This document shows, piece after piece, positions 1-7,403 of a stretch of 18,583 nucleotides of DNA. Numbering within the stretch: the first letter of the stretch is position 1; each line of letters begins with the position of its first letter. A program made the position numbers and the translations under genes. This DNA is from Hypericibacter sp963696655 (GTDB taxonomy: Bacteria > Pseudomonadota > Alphaproteobacteria > Dongiales > Dongiaceae). The notes under the pieces are model-generated. The model searched no databases and was not told where the DNA came from. It saw only the letters and a list, made by a program, of their open reading frames with translations. The stretch is from contig CAVOLB010000125.1 in assembly GCA_963696655.1 (NCBI GenBank), positions 1-18,583 on the forward strand, written 5' to 3'.

Positions 1-16
1 GGGGTAGGGGGAGGGG
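1..16 (+). repeat. Truncated copy of the G-rich intergenic repeat downstream of xsc
   Basis: The first 16 bases are identical to the last 16 bases of the 35-bp element seen at 1926-1960 and 2132-2166. The rest of this copy would lie left of the window. It sits just beyond the xsc stop codon (xsc ends at 42 on the minus strand), so the element flanks xsc on both sides. The identification rests on only 16 low-complexity bases. Confidence 0.5.
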
Positions 17-41
17 AAGCCGCTGACTCCGCCGAGGGCAA

Positions 42-1760
42 TCAGCTCACCGAATAAGCCTTGTACTTCTCCAGCAGCCGCTGCGGCTTCTTCAGCGCGT
101 CGCGGCGGAAGGGGTCGCCGAGCTCCTGGGTCGCCATGATCTCGAGCACGCAAGGCCGGTTCGAGGCGATCGCGGTCTTGAGCGCGTCGCCGATCTGGCC
201 CGGGCTGTCGACCTTGATGCCCTTGGCACCCATCGATTCCGCGATCGCGGCGAAGCTCGGATTCTTCAGGTTGGTGCCGATATAGCGGTCGGCGAAGAAA
301 TCGACCTGGTTCTTTTTCTCCGCGCCCCACTGGCCGTTGTTGAACACCACCGCGATGGCCGGGATGTTCTCGCGCACGCAAGTGAGGGTCTCCTGCAGGC
401 TCATGCCCCAGGCGCCGTCGCCGACGTAAGCGACGGCAGGACGGTCGGGGGCGCCGACCTTGGCGCCGATCGCGGTCGGATAGGCATAGCCGCAATTGCC
501 GAAGCTCATGGCGGCGAAGAAGCTGCGCGGCTTGTCGAAGCGCAGATAGCTGTTCGAGACCGAGCAGATGTTGCCGATGTCGGTCGTGACCATCGCGTTC
601 TTCGGCATCGCCTTCTCGAGCTCGCGCAAGGCGCGGCGCGGCGCGATCGGCGAGCCGTCCGCCTGGCCCCAGCTGTTGAGCTCGGTTTCCCAGGCGTCCT
701 TCTGCTTCTTCACCTCGGCCATGCGCTGGTCCTTGTTGCCATGCGCGGCGACCTTGTGATTGCCGGTCTGCAGGCGCTGCAGCATGGCGGCGGCGGCGGG
801 CTTGGCGTCGCCATTGACGCCGACGCTGATCGGCTTCACCAGCCCCAGCATGCGGGCATTGCTGTCGACCTGGATGATTTTCGCCTGCTTCGGCCAGTAA
901 TCGAGGCCGTGCTGCGGCAGGGTGCCGAACGGCCCGAGGCGCGTGCCCAGCGCCAGCACCACGTCGGCCTGCGCGATCAGCTTCATCGCCGCCTTCGAGC
1001 CCTGATAGCCCAGGGGCCCGCACATCAGCGGATGGCCGGCGGGGAAGGCGTCGTTATGGAGATAGGAGGTGACGACGGGCGCCGAGAGATACTCAGCAAG
1101 GGCCACGGCTTCGGCCTGGCCGTCCGACATGATCACGCCGCCGCCGGCGACGATGACCGGGAACTTCGCCTCGGACAGCAGCTTCGCCGCGTCGTTCAGG
1201 CTCTGCTCGCCGCCGGCCGAGCGCTCGATATGGATCGGCTTCGGCAAGGTGATGTCCATCTCGCCGTAGAACATGTCGCGCGGGATGTTGAGCTGGGTGG
1301 GGCCGCGCTCCAGGAGCGCATAGTCGAAGCAGCGGGAGGTCAGCTCGGCGAAGCGGTCCTGGCGGGTCACATGGGCCTGGAACTTGGTGATCTTCGAGAA
1401 GATCGGCAGCTGCTCGGTCTCCTGGAAGCCGCCGAGGCCGATGGTGTTGGAGCCGGTCTCGGGCGTGATCACCACCACCGGCGAATGGGCCCAATAGGCG
1501 GCGGCGACGGCGGTCACGAAGTTGGTGATGCCGGGGCCGTTCTGCGCGATGCAGACCCCCTGCTTGTTCAGCACGCGCGAATAGCCATCGGCCATATGCG
1601 CGGCGCCCTGCTCGTGGCAGACCGAGATGAAGCGGATGCCGGCGGCGGGGAAGAGGTCGAGCGCGTCCATATAGGCCGAGCCGACGATGCCGAACACATC
1701 CTTCACGCCATGCGCGACGAGCGTCTCGACGAAGGCTTCGCTGGCGGACATGCGTGTCAT
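42..1760 (-). CDS. xsc: Sulfoacetaldehyde acetyltransferase (Xsc)
   Basis: Thiamine-diphosphate enzyme that converts sulfoacetaldehyde and phosphate to acetyl phosphate and sulfite in the cytoplasm, the carbon-sulfur bond-breaking step of taurine and isethionate catabolism. The 572 residues show the three-domain ThDP layout: an N-terminal PYR domain with the cofactor-activating Glu at about residue 50 (CHEQG), a central domain (about 185-330), and a C-terminal PP domain with GDGAW at 447-451 and the metal-binding Asn pair at 474-475. Xsc-like signatures separate it from acetolactate synthase: YWAHSP (89-94), HNDAFP (235-240), NNGQWGAEKKN (474-484) and QELGDPFRRDALKKP near the C-terminus. It is slightly shorter than the usual ~585-600 residues. 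The start at 1760 is chosen because a GAGG element (complement of about 1769-1772) precedes it; Met4 at 1751 is the alternative. It is downstream of the MocR gene on the same strand, separated by 417 bp of repeats. Confidence 0.93.
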   Translation of the reverse strand: MTRMSASEAFVETLVAHGVKDVFGIVGSAYMDALDLFPAAGIRFISVCHEQGAAHMADGYSRVLNKQGVCIAQNGPGITNFVTAVAAAYWAHSPVVVITPETGSNTIGLGGFQETEQLPIFSKITKFQAHVTRQDRFAELTSRCFDYALLERGPTQLNIPRDMFYGEMDITLPKPIHIERSAGGEQSLNDAAKLLSEAKFPVIVAGGGVIMSDGQAEAVALAEYLSAPVVTSYLHNDAFPAGHPLMCGPLGYQGSKAAMKLIAQADVVLALGTRLGPFGTLPQHGLDYWPKQAKIIQVDSNARMLGLVKPISVGVNGDAKPAAAAMLQRLQTGNHKVAAHGNKDQRMAEVKKQKDAWETELNSWGQADGSPIAPRRALRELEKAMPKNAMVTTDIGNICSVSNSYLRFDKPRSFFAAMSFGNCGYAYPTAIGAKVGAPDRPAVAYVGDGAWGMSLQETLTCVRENIPAIAVVFNNGQWGAEKKNQVDFFADRYIGTNLKNPSFAAIAESMGAKGIKVDSPGQIGDALKTAIASNRPCVLEIMATQELGDPFRRDALKKPQRLLEKYKAYSVS

Positions 1761-1925
1761 GGTTGTTGCCTCATTTGAATGACGGTTACGGCGGCGGCCA
1801 AGCCGAGGCCGCGCCAGGAATCTCGGGAGCCTGTGGTAGCGCCTCGGGGCCGCTCCAAGCTAGGGCCAGTGCGATCCATTTCCGGGAGCCAGGGTGCGGT
1901 GCGCGATGCGACAAGGAGTATCTCA

Positions 1926-1960
1926 CCCCCTTCCCTTGCGGGAGGGGGTAGGGGGAGGGG
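1926..1960 (+). repeat. 35-bp extragenic palindromic repeat, copy A
   Basis: The element starts with a C-rich arm, passes through TTGCG and continues GGAGGGGG, TAGGGGGAGGGG. The C-rich arm and the first G-rich arm can pair around the short loop. It differs from copy C at one position (T for C at the seventh base). It lies between the MocR gene and xsc and could form an RNA hairpin on either strand. Confidence 0.85.
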
Positions 1961-2025
1961 TACCTGCGAGATCACGCAGATAAGTGCGCAGCTACTTTTT
2001 CAAATGCCGAGTTCAGTGACAGCGA

Positions 2026-2059
2026 CCCTCCCCCTACCCCCTCCCGCAAGGGGAGGGGG
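2026..2059 (-). repeat. 35-bp extragenic palindromic repeat, copy B (inverted)
   Basis: The reverse complement matches copy C over 34 consecutive bases; only the final G of the 35-bp unit is missing. It is in opposite orientation to copies A and C, so A-B and B-C each make an inverted pair with about 65 and 72 bp between the arms. Confidence 0.85.
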
Positions 2060-2131
2060 CTAGAAAAATAGAAACCCCGCTCTTTCAACCGCGATGAAGA
2101 CAAGCGAGGGAGAAGAAACAAAAAGACCACG

Positions 2132-2166
2132 CCCCCTCCCCTTGCGGGAGGGGGTAGGGGGAGGGG
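2132..2166 (+). repeat. 35-bp extragenic palindromic repeat, copy C
   Basis: Complete copy of the element, ending 11 bp before the stop codon of the MocR gene (which ends at 2178 on the minus strand). The self-complementary part (C-rich arm, TTGCG loop, G-rich arm) immediately follows the gene on its strand, so this copy could act as its transcript 3' end or protect it. There is no T-run typical of an intrinsic terminator. Confidence 0.85.
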
Positions 2167-2177
2167 TTGCTTCAGGA

Positions 2178-3662
2178 CTACGCCATCTGCCGCCGCAGGA
2201 TCTCCCCCAGCAGCTTGATGCCCGGCTCGATCTTGTCGAGGGGGATGGAGGAGAAGCCCAGGCGGAAGAAGCGCCGGGGCGCGTCTTCGGCCTGGAAATG
2301 CCAGTCGCCGCGCTCGATGAGGATGCCCTGCCTGGCGGCGGCGGCCTCGAGCGCGCGGGCGTCGAGGCCGGCGGGGCCCTCGACCCAATAGGCGGTGCCG
2401 CCCTGGCTCTGCTGCCAGCGGCATTCGGGCAGGTGGCGCGCCAGCGCATCGCCCATCGCCTTCCAGCGCTCCTTGTAGATTTGGCTGAGCCGGCGCAGCA
2501 GCGCGTCGTGATGGCCGTCAGCGAGGAACAGCGCCACCGTGCGCTGATTGTTGGCGGGGGGATGGCGCAGCATCAGGCGCCGCAGGGCGCGCGCCTCGCG
2601 GATGAAGGGCGCGGGGCCGACCATGTAGCCCAGCCGCAGGCCCGGCGCCAGGCTCTTGGACAGGCTGGCGACGAAGATCACGCGGCCATGGCGGTCGAGC
2701 GACTTCAGGGCCGGCGACGGCGCGCCCTGATGGTTGATCTCGCTCTCGTAATCGTCCTCGACCAGGACGATGTCGTTGGCTTCGGCGGCCTGGAGCAGGG
2801 CGCGCCGGCGGGCCAGCGACATGGTGGCGGTGGTCGGGAACTGATGGCTCGGCGTCACATAGACGTAATCGCATTGCGCCAGCCGCTCATCGACCACCAC
2901 GCCCTCGCGGTCGATCGCCAGCGGCGTCACTGCAGCACCGCGCAGGCTGAAGATGTTGCGCGCATCGACATAGCCCGGATCCTCGATGCCGACGCGCGTG
3001 CCGGCATCCATCAGCAGGCTCGCGATCAGATAGAGCGCCTGCTGGGCGCCGACCGTGACCAGGATCTCGTCATTGTCGACCCGCACGCCGCGCCGAGGCA
3101 GAAGGCGCGTGCGGATCTGCTCGACCAGATGCGGGTCGTCGTCGGTGAAGAGGTCGCGCGACCATTCCTTGACGGCGCCGCGGCCGAGCGCTTGGCGCGA
3201 GCAGTCGCGCCAGGCCGCGATCGGAAACTGGCCCGGATCGACCTGGCCGTAGATGAAGGGGTAGGGATAGTCCTGCCAGTTGCGCGGCTTGACGATGTTG
3301 TGCTGGCGGCTGGGATGGACCCGGAACCTGTCGGCCCAGTCGACCCCGGAGGGCGCTTCCTTTGCGCCGGTATAACCCTCCCGCGCGGGCGTCCCGGACG
3401 CGCGGCCGGAGAGGATGTCGGGCGCCACGAAGTAACCGCTGCGCTGGCGGGCGACAAGAAAACCTTCCTCGACCAGATCCTGATAGGCCAGCGCCACTGT
3501 GTTACGGGCGACATTGAGCGTTTGCGCCATCTTCCGGCAGGACGGCAGCGCGCTGCCGGCCGGAATCTGGCCCTCCAGGATGGCGTCGACCAGCATGCGG
3601 CGCAGCTGCGCCTGCAGGGTGGTGGTCCCGTCAGGCTCGAAGTGGAAAAGTTGGTCCCGCAT
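2178..3662 (-). CDS. tauR: MocR-family regulator, TauR-like (GntR HTH fused to aminotransferase fold)
   Basis: Transcription factor of the MocR group (GabR, PdxR, TauR): a DNA-binding winged helix joined to a PLP-binding aminotransferase-like domain that senses an amino compound. The 494 residues fit the family. Residues about 12-80 form the GntR helix-turn-helix (IPAGSALPSCRKMAQTLNVA, then NTVALAYQDLVEEGFL). The large domain follows a linker at about 85-130. PLP-site residues are visible: EDDYESE (302-308) with the cofactor-contacting Asp and Tyr, and the Schiff-base Lys336 in SLSKSLAPGLRLG. The start at 3662 has AGGAA upstream (complement of about 3667-3671). It is divergent from the ABC transporter operon and upstream of xsc, the arrangement expected of a local activator responding to taurine. 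The TauR assignment comes from context; a GabR- or PdxR-like role cannot be excluded from sequence alone. Confidence 0.85.
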   Translation of the reverse strand: MRDQLFHFEPDGTTTLQAQLRRMLVDAILEGQIPAGSALPSCRKMAQTLNVARNTVALAYQDLVEEGFLVARQRSGYFVAPDILSGRASGTPAREGYTGAKEAPSGVDWADRFRVHPSRQHNIVKPRNWQDYPYPFIYGQVDPGQFPIAAWRDCSRQALGRGAVKEWSRDLFTDDDPHLVEQIRTRLLPRRGVRVDNDEILVTVGAQQALYLIASLLMDAGTRVGIEDPGYVDARNIFSLRGAAVTPLAIDREGVVVDERLAQCDYVYVTPSHQFPTTATMSLARRRALLQAAEANDIVLVEDDYESEINHQGAPSPALKSLDRHGRVIFVASLSKSLAPGLRLGYMVGPAPFIREARALRRLMLRHPPANNQRTVALFLADGHHDALLRRLSQIYKERWKAMGDALARHLPECRWQQSQGGTAYWVEGPAGLDARALEAAAARQGILIERGDWHFQAEDAPRRFFRLGFSSIPLDKIEPGIKLLGEILRRQMA

Positions 3663-3933
3663 TCATTCCTGTTCCGGTCCAGCGACGGGCTGGCCGGTGA
3701 AAACTCCTTGACTGGCTCTGTTTCACTAGTCGATTGTAACAATACGATCAATTGGCGAAGAATCCCCAGCCTTTCTGCCGCTTTCATCCAGGGGCCCCGT
3801 CACGCGGACGTCATAAATCTGTCGTGACACGGCGCTACAACGAACGGTCCCGCGGCCGGAATCGAAGCAGAAGCAAGAGCCATGGGGGCGCGCGGTAAAG
3901 GCTTCATTCTCTTTCAAAACAGGGAGCTCTCTT
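3663..3933. promoter_or_regulatory. Divergent promoter region between tauR and the ABC transporter operon
   Basis: This 271-bp region has no gene and a locally AT-richer stretch at 3720-3760. Visible signals are: a TTGACT hexamer at 3708-3713; a short palindrome ATTGT-A-ACAAT at 3733-3743, whose minus strand reads TACAAT, a fair -10 for tauR; and an inverted pair GTCACG (3799-3804) / CGTGAC (3823-3828) around GACGTC and CATAAA. A single sequence on the minus strand (complement of 3673-3682) resembles 8 of 10 positions of the CTGGACYTAA box I recall for Rhodobacter TauR. No complete sigma-70 promoter is convincing. The ribosome-binding site for the binding-protein gene is AGGGAG at 3921-3926. 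Confidence 0.5.
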
Positions 3934-5100
3934 ATGACTGCCAAAAAACCGGCCTCGTCGGCTGCATTGACGCTGAGCGCAGCAAGGCGGTTCAGCCGCC
4001 GTACGATGTTGAAGAACGCCACGATGGCGGGTGCCGCGTTGGCCGTTGGCCCGTGGTTCGTGAAGAACGCATTCTCATCGTCGGGTGAGCTCAATCTCCT
4101 CAACTGGTCGGACGAAATTCCCGATCCGGTGATTCCCGACTTCACGGCGAAGACGGGCATCAAGGTGAACACGACGCCGTTCTCGCAGAACGAGGAACAG
4201 ATCAACAAGCTCCAGGCGACCGGCGGCGAGGGCTTCGATCTCTATCAGCCGACGCGCGATCGTCAGCCGCAATTCAAGGAATTGGGCCTTGTCTCGCCGC
4301 TGGATCTGAAGAAGCTCGAGAATGGCAGCCTGCTGCCGTCCTTCATGGAAGCGACCAAGATCTGGGAATGGGATGGCGGTCTGCATTGGATGCCGCATTG
4401 CTGGGGCAGCGAGGCAATTTCCTGGCGCACCGACCAGACCAAGCTCGAGTACAAGACCCTGAGCTACGGCACGCTCTGGGACGATCAGTACAAGGGCAAG
4501 GTGCAGGGCCGGCCGCATTCGCTGCTGCTCGGCATCGGCCTGTGGATGGATGCGTCGGGCAAGCTGCCCTCGAACCGCATGGCGGACTCCTTCAAGGATC
4601 CCGACACCTTCAAGAAGATCTATGACGTGATCCTGCCCTTCGCGATCGCGCACAAGCCCTGGATCAAGCAGTTCTGGGACAGCGCCGACAACACCAAGTC
4701 CGGTCTGCTCGAGAACGGCGTGGTCATCGGCCAGACCTGGGACGGCCCGGTCCTCAGCCTCAAGAAGGACGGCAAGCCGGTCAGCTACATGGCCCCGCAG
4801 GAAGGCGCCATCGCCTGGATCGACGGCTGGTCCCTCTCCTCGGGCGCCAAGAACATCGATCAGGCTTATGCCTGGCTGAACTATGTCCATACGCCGGAAG
4901 CGTCCGCGAAGGTGGCCGACGGCTCGGGCTACAACCCGATCTGCAAAGGCTCCGACGCGCTGCTCTCGGCCGCGGCCAAGAAGAACTTCCAGGAAGCCTA
5001 TCCGGGCGACGCCCTCGACAAGCTCTGGAACCGCATCCCCGAGCCGGCATGGTTCGGCGATCTGCGCGGCGAGTATGCCGAGAAGTTCAAGGCGTCCTGA
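3934..5100 (+). CDS. PotD-like extracellular solute-binding protein, Tat-exported (putative amino-sulfonate importer)
   Basis: Periplasmic receptor of an ABC importer in the polyamine/opine/phosphonate family. 388 residues with a twin-arginine signal: SRRTMLK at 21-27, hydrophobic stretch about 30-42, mature protein from about residue 50. The mature part begins ELNLLNWSDEIPDP, the usual PotD-type first strand. Ligand-pocket aromatics of PotD seem kept: Trp58, Trp269 (TWDGP) and Trp295 with Asp297 (AWIDGW). By eye, the segment where PotD carries the acidic amine-binding pair (DDARE) reads GRPHSLL here (192-198), so the acids are lost and basic residues gained. That argues against a polyamine and for a ligand with an anionic group. 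The start follows AGGGAG at a 7-bp spacing. It is the first gene of the transporter operon and is separated from the ATPase gene by a stem-loop. Taurine or a relative as substrate is inference from the neighbouring genes. Confidence 0.85.
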   Translation: MTAKKPASSAALTLSAARRFSRRTMLKNATMAGAALAVGPWFVKNAFSSSGELNLLNWSDEIPDPVIPDFTAKTGIKVNTTPFSQNEEQINKLQATGGEGFDLYQPTRDRQPQFKELGLVSPLDLKKLENGSLLPSFMEATKIWEWDGGLHWMPHCWGSEAISWRTDQTKLEYKTLSYGTLWDDQYKGKVQGRPHSLLLGIGLWMDASGKLPSNRMADSFKDPDTFKKIYDVILPFAIAHKPWIKQFWDSADNTKSGLLENGVVIGQTWDGPVLSLKKDGKPVSYMAPQEGAIAWIDGWSLSSGAKNIDQAYAWLNYVHTPEASAKVADGSGYNPICKGSDALLSAAAKKNFQEAYPGDALDKLWNRIPEPAWFGDLRGEYAEKFKAS

Positions 5101-5127
5101 TCGCCCGAGCGTTTATTGACCATGCAG

Positions 5128-5155
5128 CATCCCGGCCCCGCTTTGGGCCGGGATG
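5128..5155 (+). terminator. Strong stem-loop between binding-protein and ATPase genes
   Basis: A perfect 11-bp stem (CATCCCGGCCC at 5128-5138 with GGGCCGGGATG at 5145-5155) closes a 6-base loop, 27 bp after the stop codon of the binding-protein gene. It is followed by only two Ts, so it is a weak intrinsic terminator at best. In many ABC importer operons a hairpin at this position stabilises the upstream binding-protein mRNA and lowers expression of the membrane genes; that role is inferred here. The rest of the 208-bp gap (5101-5308) shows no gene. Confidence 0.65.
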
Positions 5156-5308
5156 TTCGCATTGGAGCCATGGCGGTGCGACCCGACGGACCCTTGCAGG
5201 CCATCGGGGTCGCATGCACCAATTATGGTTGCCTCGATATCGTCCGCCCGGTCTCGAGGCGCGGACGGCGCAGGGGCGTCAATCGTAGGGTAGGGGAAGT
5301 CTCGATCC

Positions 5309-6394
5309 ATGAGTGCGGACGTCGAGCTCGACCGCGTCACCATTCGCTTCGGCAGCTTCACCGCGGTCAGGGGCGCATCGCTCAAGATCAATAACGGGGA
5401 GTTCTTCAGCTTCCTCGGGCCCTCGGGCTGCGGCAAGACCACGATCCTGCGCGCGATCTCGGGGTTCCTCGAGCCTTCCGAGGGCGTGGTCCGGATCGGC
5501 GGCAAGGATATGAGCGGCATCGGGCCGAACAAGCGCCCGACGGCTCTCATCTTCCAGAACCTCGCGCTGTTCCCGCTCATGACCGTGGCCGAGAACATCG
5601 CCTATGGGCTCAGGGTCCAGGGCGTGTCGCGCGCGGACCAGCGCCAGCGCGCCGACGAGCTCTTGTCGCTGATCGCGCTGCCGGGCCAGGGCGACAAGAA
5701 GATCGGCGAGCTCTCCGGCGGCCAGAAGCAGCGGGTCGCCATCGCCCGCGCGCTCGCGGTCCAGCCCAGCGTGCTGCTGCTCGACGAGCCGCTCTCGGCG
5801 CTCGATCTCAAGCTGCGCCAGCATATGCGCAACGAGCTGCGCGCGATCCAGCGGCGCGTCGGCATCACCTTCATCTACATCACCCACGACCAGGGCGAAG
5901 CCCTGACCATGTCCGACCGGATCGCCGTCATGAATGCGGGCGTGATCGAGCAGGTGGGCGACGGCAAGACGGTCTATGACAACCCGGCCACCGGTTTCGT
6001 CGCCTCCTTCGTCGGCGAGAACAATCCCTTCGCCGGCAAGGTCATGGCGCTCGAGAATGGCGACGCGGTCCTCGACACGCCGGTCGGGCGCCTGCGCGGG
6101 CGCAATGGGCGCGGCGTCAAGATCGGCGACGATGCGATCCTGTTCGTGCGCCCCGAAGCCTTCCGGCTGGGCGCCGGCACCGCCGGCTCGACGCTGCAGG
6201 CGCCGGTCCTCAATGTCGCCTTCGAAGGCAATATGAGCCATGTCTTCCTCAAGGGCCCGACCCGCAAGGAGATCGTGGTGACGGTCGGCCGCGGCGGCCC
6301 CGAACGCATGCCGGGCCAGGGCGAGACCGCGTCGATCCAGTATGACCGCCAGCTGGGCCTGGTGCTGCCGGCGGGGAAGCTCGCTAGTGATTGA
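5309..6394 (+). CDS. ABC transporter ATP-binding protein, PotA-like
   Basis: Cytoplasmic ATPase that powers the importer. 361 residues, the usual length for polyamine/opine-type ATPases with a C-terminal regulatory domain. Visible motifs: Walker A GPSGCGKT (37-44), Q-loop Gln83 (IFQN), signature LSGGQKQR (135-142), Walker B LLLDEP (156-161), D-loop SALD (163-166) and H-loop His193 (YITHDQ). Residues about 240-355 look like a TOBE domain (for example DAILFVRPEAFRL). The start is supported by AGGGGAAG at 5292-5299. The last codons overlap the permease start by 8 bp, indicating translational coupling. Confidence 0.93.
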   Translation: MSADVELDRVTIRFGSFTAVRGASLKINNGEFFSFLGPSGCGKTTILRAISGFLEPSEGVVRIGGKDMSGIGPNKRPTALIFQNLALFPLMTVAENIAYGLRVQGVSRADQRQRADELLSLIALPGQGDKKIGELSGGQKQRVAIARALAVQPSVLLLDEPLSALDLKLRQHMRNELRAIQRRVGITFIYITHDQGEALTMSDRIAVMNAGVIEQVGDGKTVYDNPATGFVASFVGENNPFAGKVMALENGDAVLDTPVGRLRGRNGRGVKIGDDAILFVRPEAFRLGAGTAGSTLQAPVLNVAFEGNMSHVFLKGPTRKEIVVTVGRGGPERMPGQGETASIQYDRQLGLVLPAGKLASD

Positions 6395-7403
6395 GCTCGG
6401 CAAATATCTGATCTTCCTCGGGCCGCTCATCGTCATCGCGGTCTTCTGGGCGATGGCGACGGTCGAGCGGCGCCAGACCGGCGAGCCCGGCGCCAAGAGC
6501 TTCTTCGGGCGCAACGGCATCGCCATCTCGGTCTTCCTGCTGGCCGCCGTCGGATTGTGGGCGATCATCATGATCGTCCTGCCGCAGCTCTACATGGTGG
6601 ATTTCTCGTTCCATCCGAAGCTGCCGCCGCGCGACTATGGCGGACCCAACGACCACTACACGCTGGACAGCTACCGCTACTTCATCTTCGGCAGCCTGAC
6701 CTCGACGGATCAGCTCAATGTGATCCATCTGAAGGCGTTCTTCATGACGATCTTCGCCAGCATCGTCGTGACCGCGATCAATTTCTGCATCTGCTATCCG
6801 ATGGCCTATTACATGGCGCAGGTGGCGACGCCCGAACGCCTGCGGCTCTTCATGCTGATGCTGATCGCGCCCTTCTGGGTCAACGAGATCCTGCGCGCCT
6901 TCGCCTTCCGGGTGCTGTTCGGCACCTCGGGGCTGATCAACAATTTCCTGCTCGGCATCGGGGTCATCGCCGAGCCGATCGATTTCCTCGGCCTCGACGT
7001 CGCGATGTATACGGGCCTTTCCTACGCCTATCTGCTGATGATGATGTTCCCGCTCTACAACGCGATCGAGAGCCTGGACAAGAACCAGATCGAGGCGGCG
7101 CGCGATCTGGGCGCCCCCTGGTGGCACATCCATCTCTTCGTGGTGATGCCCTTCGCCAAGCCCGGCATCGCGTCGGGCTGCACCATGGTCTTCATGCTGA
7201 CGGCGGGCGCGCTGGCCGCCCCTCTGATCCTGGGCGGCCCCAACACGCTCTGGTTCACGCCGATCGTCTATGACCGCTTCTATCAGGCCTTCAACTGGCC
7301 GCAAGGGTCGGCCTACGCCTTCATCCTGCTCCTGACCTGCGTCGTCTTCGTGCTGGCGGTGTTGCGCGTGTTCAAGGTCAGCCTCGGGGAGATCACGCGA
7401 TGA
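6387..7403 (+). CDS. ABC transporter permease, PotB-like
   Basis: Inner-membrane subunit of the importer. I choose GTG at 6387 rather than the upstream in-frame ATG at 6342 because GGGGAAG (about 6373-6379) is well placed before it, and the residues encoded between them (TASWAWCCRRGSS) look like an out-of-frame reading of the ATPase gene. This gives 338 residues. The core has the expected hydrophobic segments and the EAA coupling loop IEAARDLGAPWWHIHLFVVM that docks to the ATPase. There is an additional N-terminal hydrophobic helix (about residues 5-24) followed by a charged linker of about 20 residues, so 7 membrane segments are predicted instead of the common 6. It overlaps the next gene by 4 bp (ATGA). 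Confidence 0.9.
   Translation: MIELGKYLIFLGPLIVIAVFWAMATVERRQTGEPGAKSFFGRNGIAISVFLLAAVGLWAIIMIVLPQLYMVDFSFHPKLPPRDYGGPNDHYTLDSYRYFIFGSLTSTDQLNVIHLKAFFMTIFASIVVTAINFCICYPMAYYMAQVATPERLRLFMLMLIAPFWVNEILRAFAFRVLFGTSGLINNFLLGIGVIAEPIDFLGLDVAMYTGLSYAYLLMMMFPLYNAIESLDKNQIEAARDLGAPWWHIHLFVVMPFAKPGIASGCTMVFMLTAGALAAPLILGGPNTLWFTPIVYDRFYQAFNWPQGSAYAFILLLTCVVFVLAVLRVFKVSLGEITR

Larger units (their letters stand above)
1761..2177. other. 417-bp repeat-filled spacer between the regulator gene and xsc
   Basis: No credible gene is visible. Three copies of a 35-bp GC palindromic element occupy 1926-2166 (listed separately). The part next to xsc (about 1761-1920) must hold the xsc promoter if xsc is not read through from the upstream regulator gene, but no convincing -35/-10 pair can be named. 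Short open frames here encode strings such as PLPPPARGGG, which is just the repeat translated. Confidence 0.7.

Noticed and set aside
42..1760. Acetolactate synthase as the identity of the ThDP enzyme
   Set aside because: The Xsc-type motifs NNGQWGAEKKN and QELGDPFRRDALKKP, together with the tauR and tauE neighbours, favour Xsc; no small regulatory subunit gene is present.
1779..2063. 94-residue open frame in the xsc-tauR gap
   Set aside because: Its sequence includes the translated palindromic repeat (PLPPPARGGG) and has no recognisable domain; it covers the repeats rather than encoding a protein.
1926..2166. Regularly spaced repeats resembling a short CRISPR array
   Set aside because: The units alternate in orientation, are only three, are spaced by about 65-72 bp, and no cas gene is near. 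Extragenic palindromes explain them.
2094..3827. Long open frame on the plus strand opposite the MocR gene (also similar ones at 741-1778, 5279-6571, 8496-10166, 10793-12130, 13611-14921 and 16637-18562)
   Set aside because: These are antisense shadows of well-recognised genes in very GC-rich DNA. Their translations are Arg/Ala/Gly/His-rich with no family pattern and no ribosome-binding site.
3882..4088. 68-residue open frame overlapping the start of the binding-protein gene
   Set aside because: It lies mostly inside the binding-protein gene in another frame, has no ribosome-binding site, and shows no family pattern.
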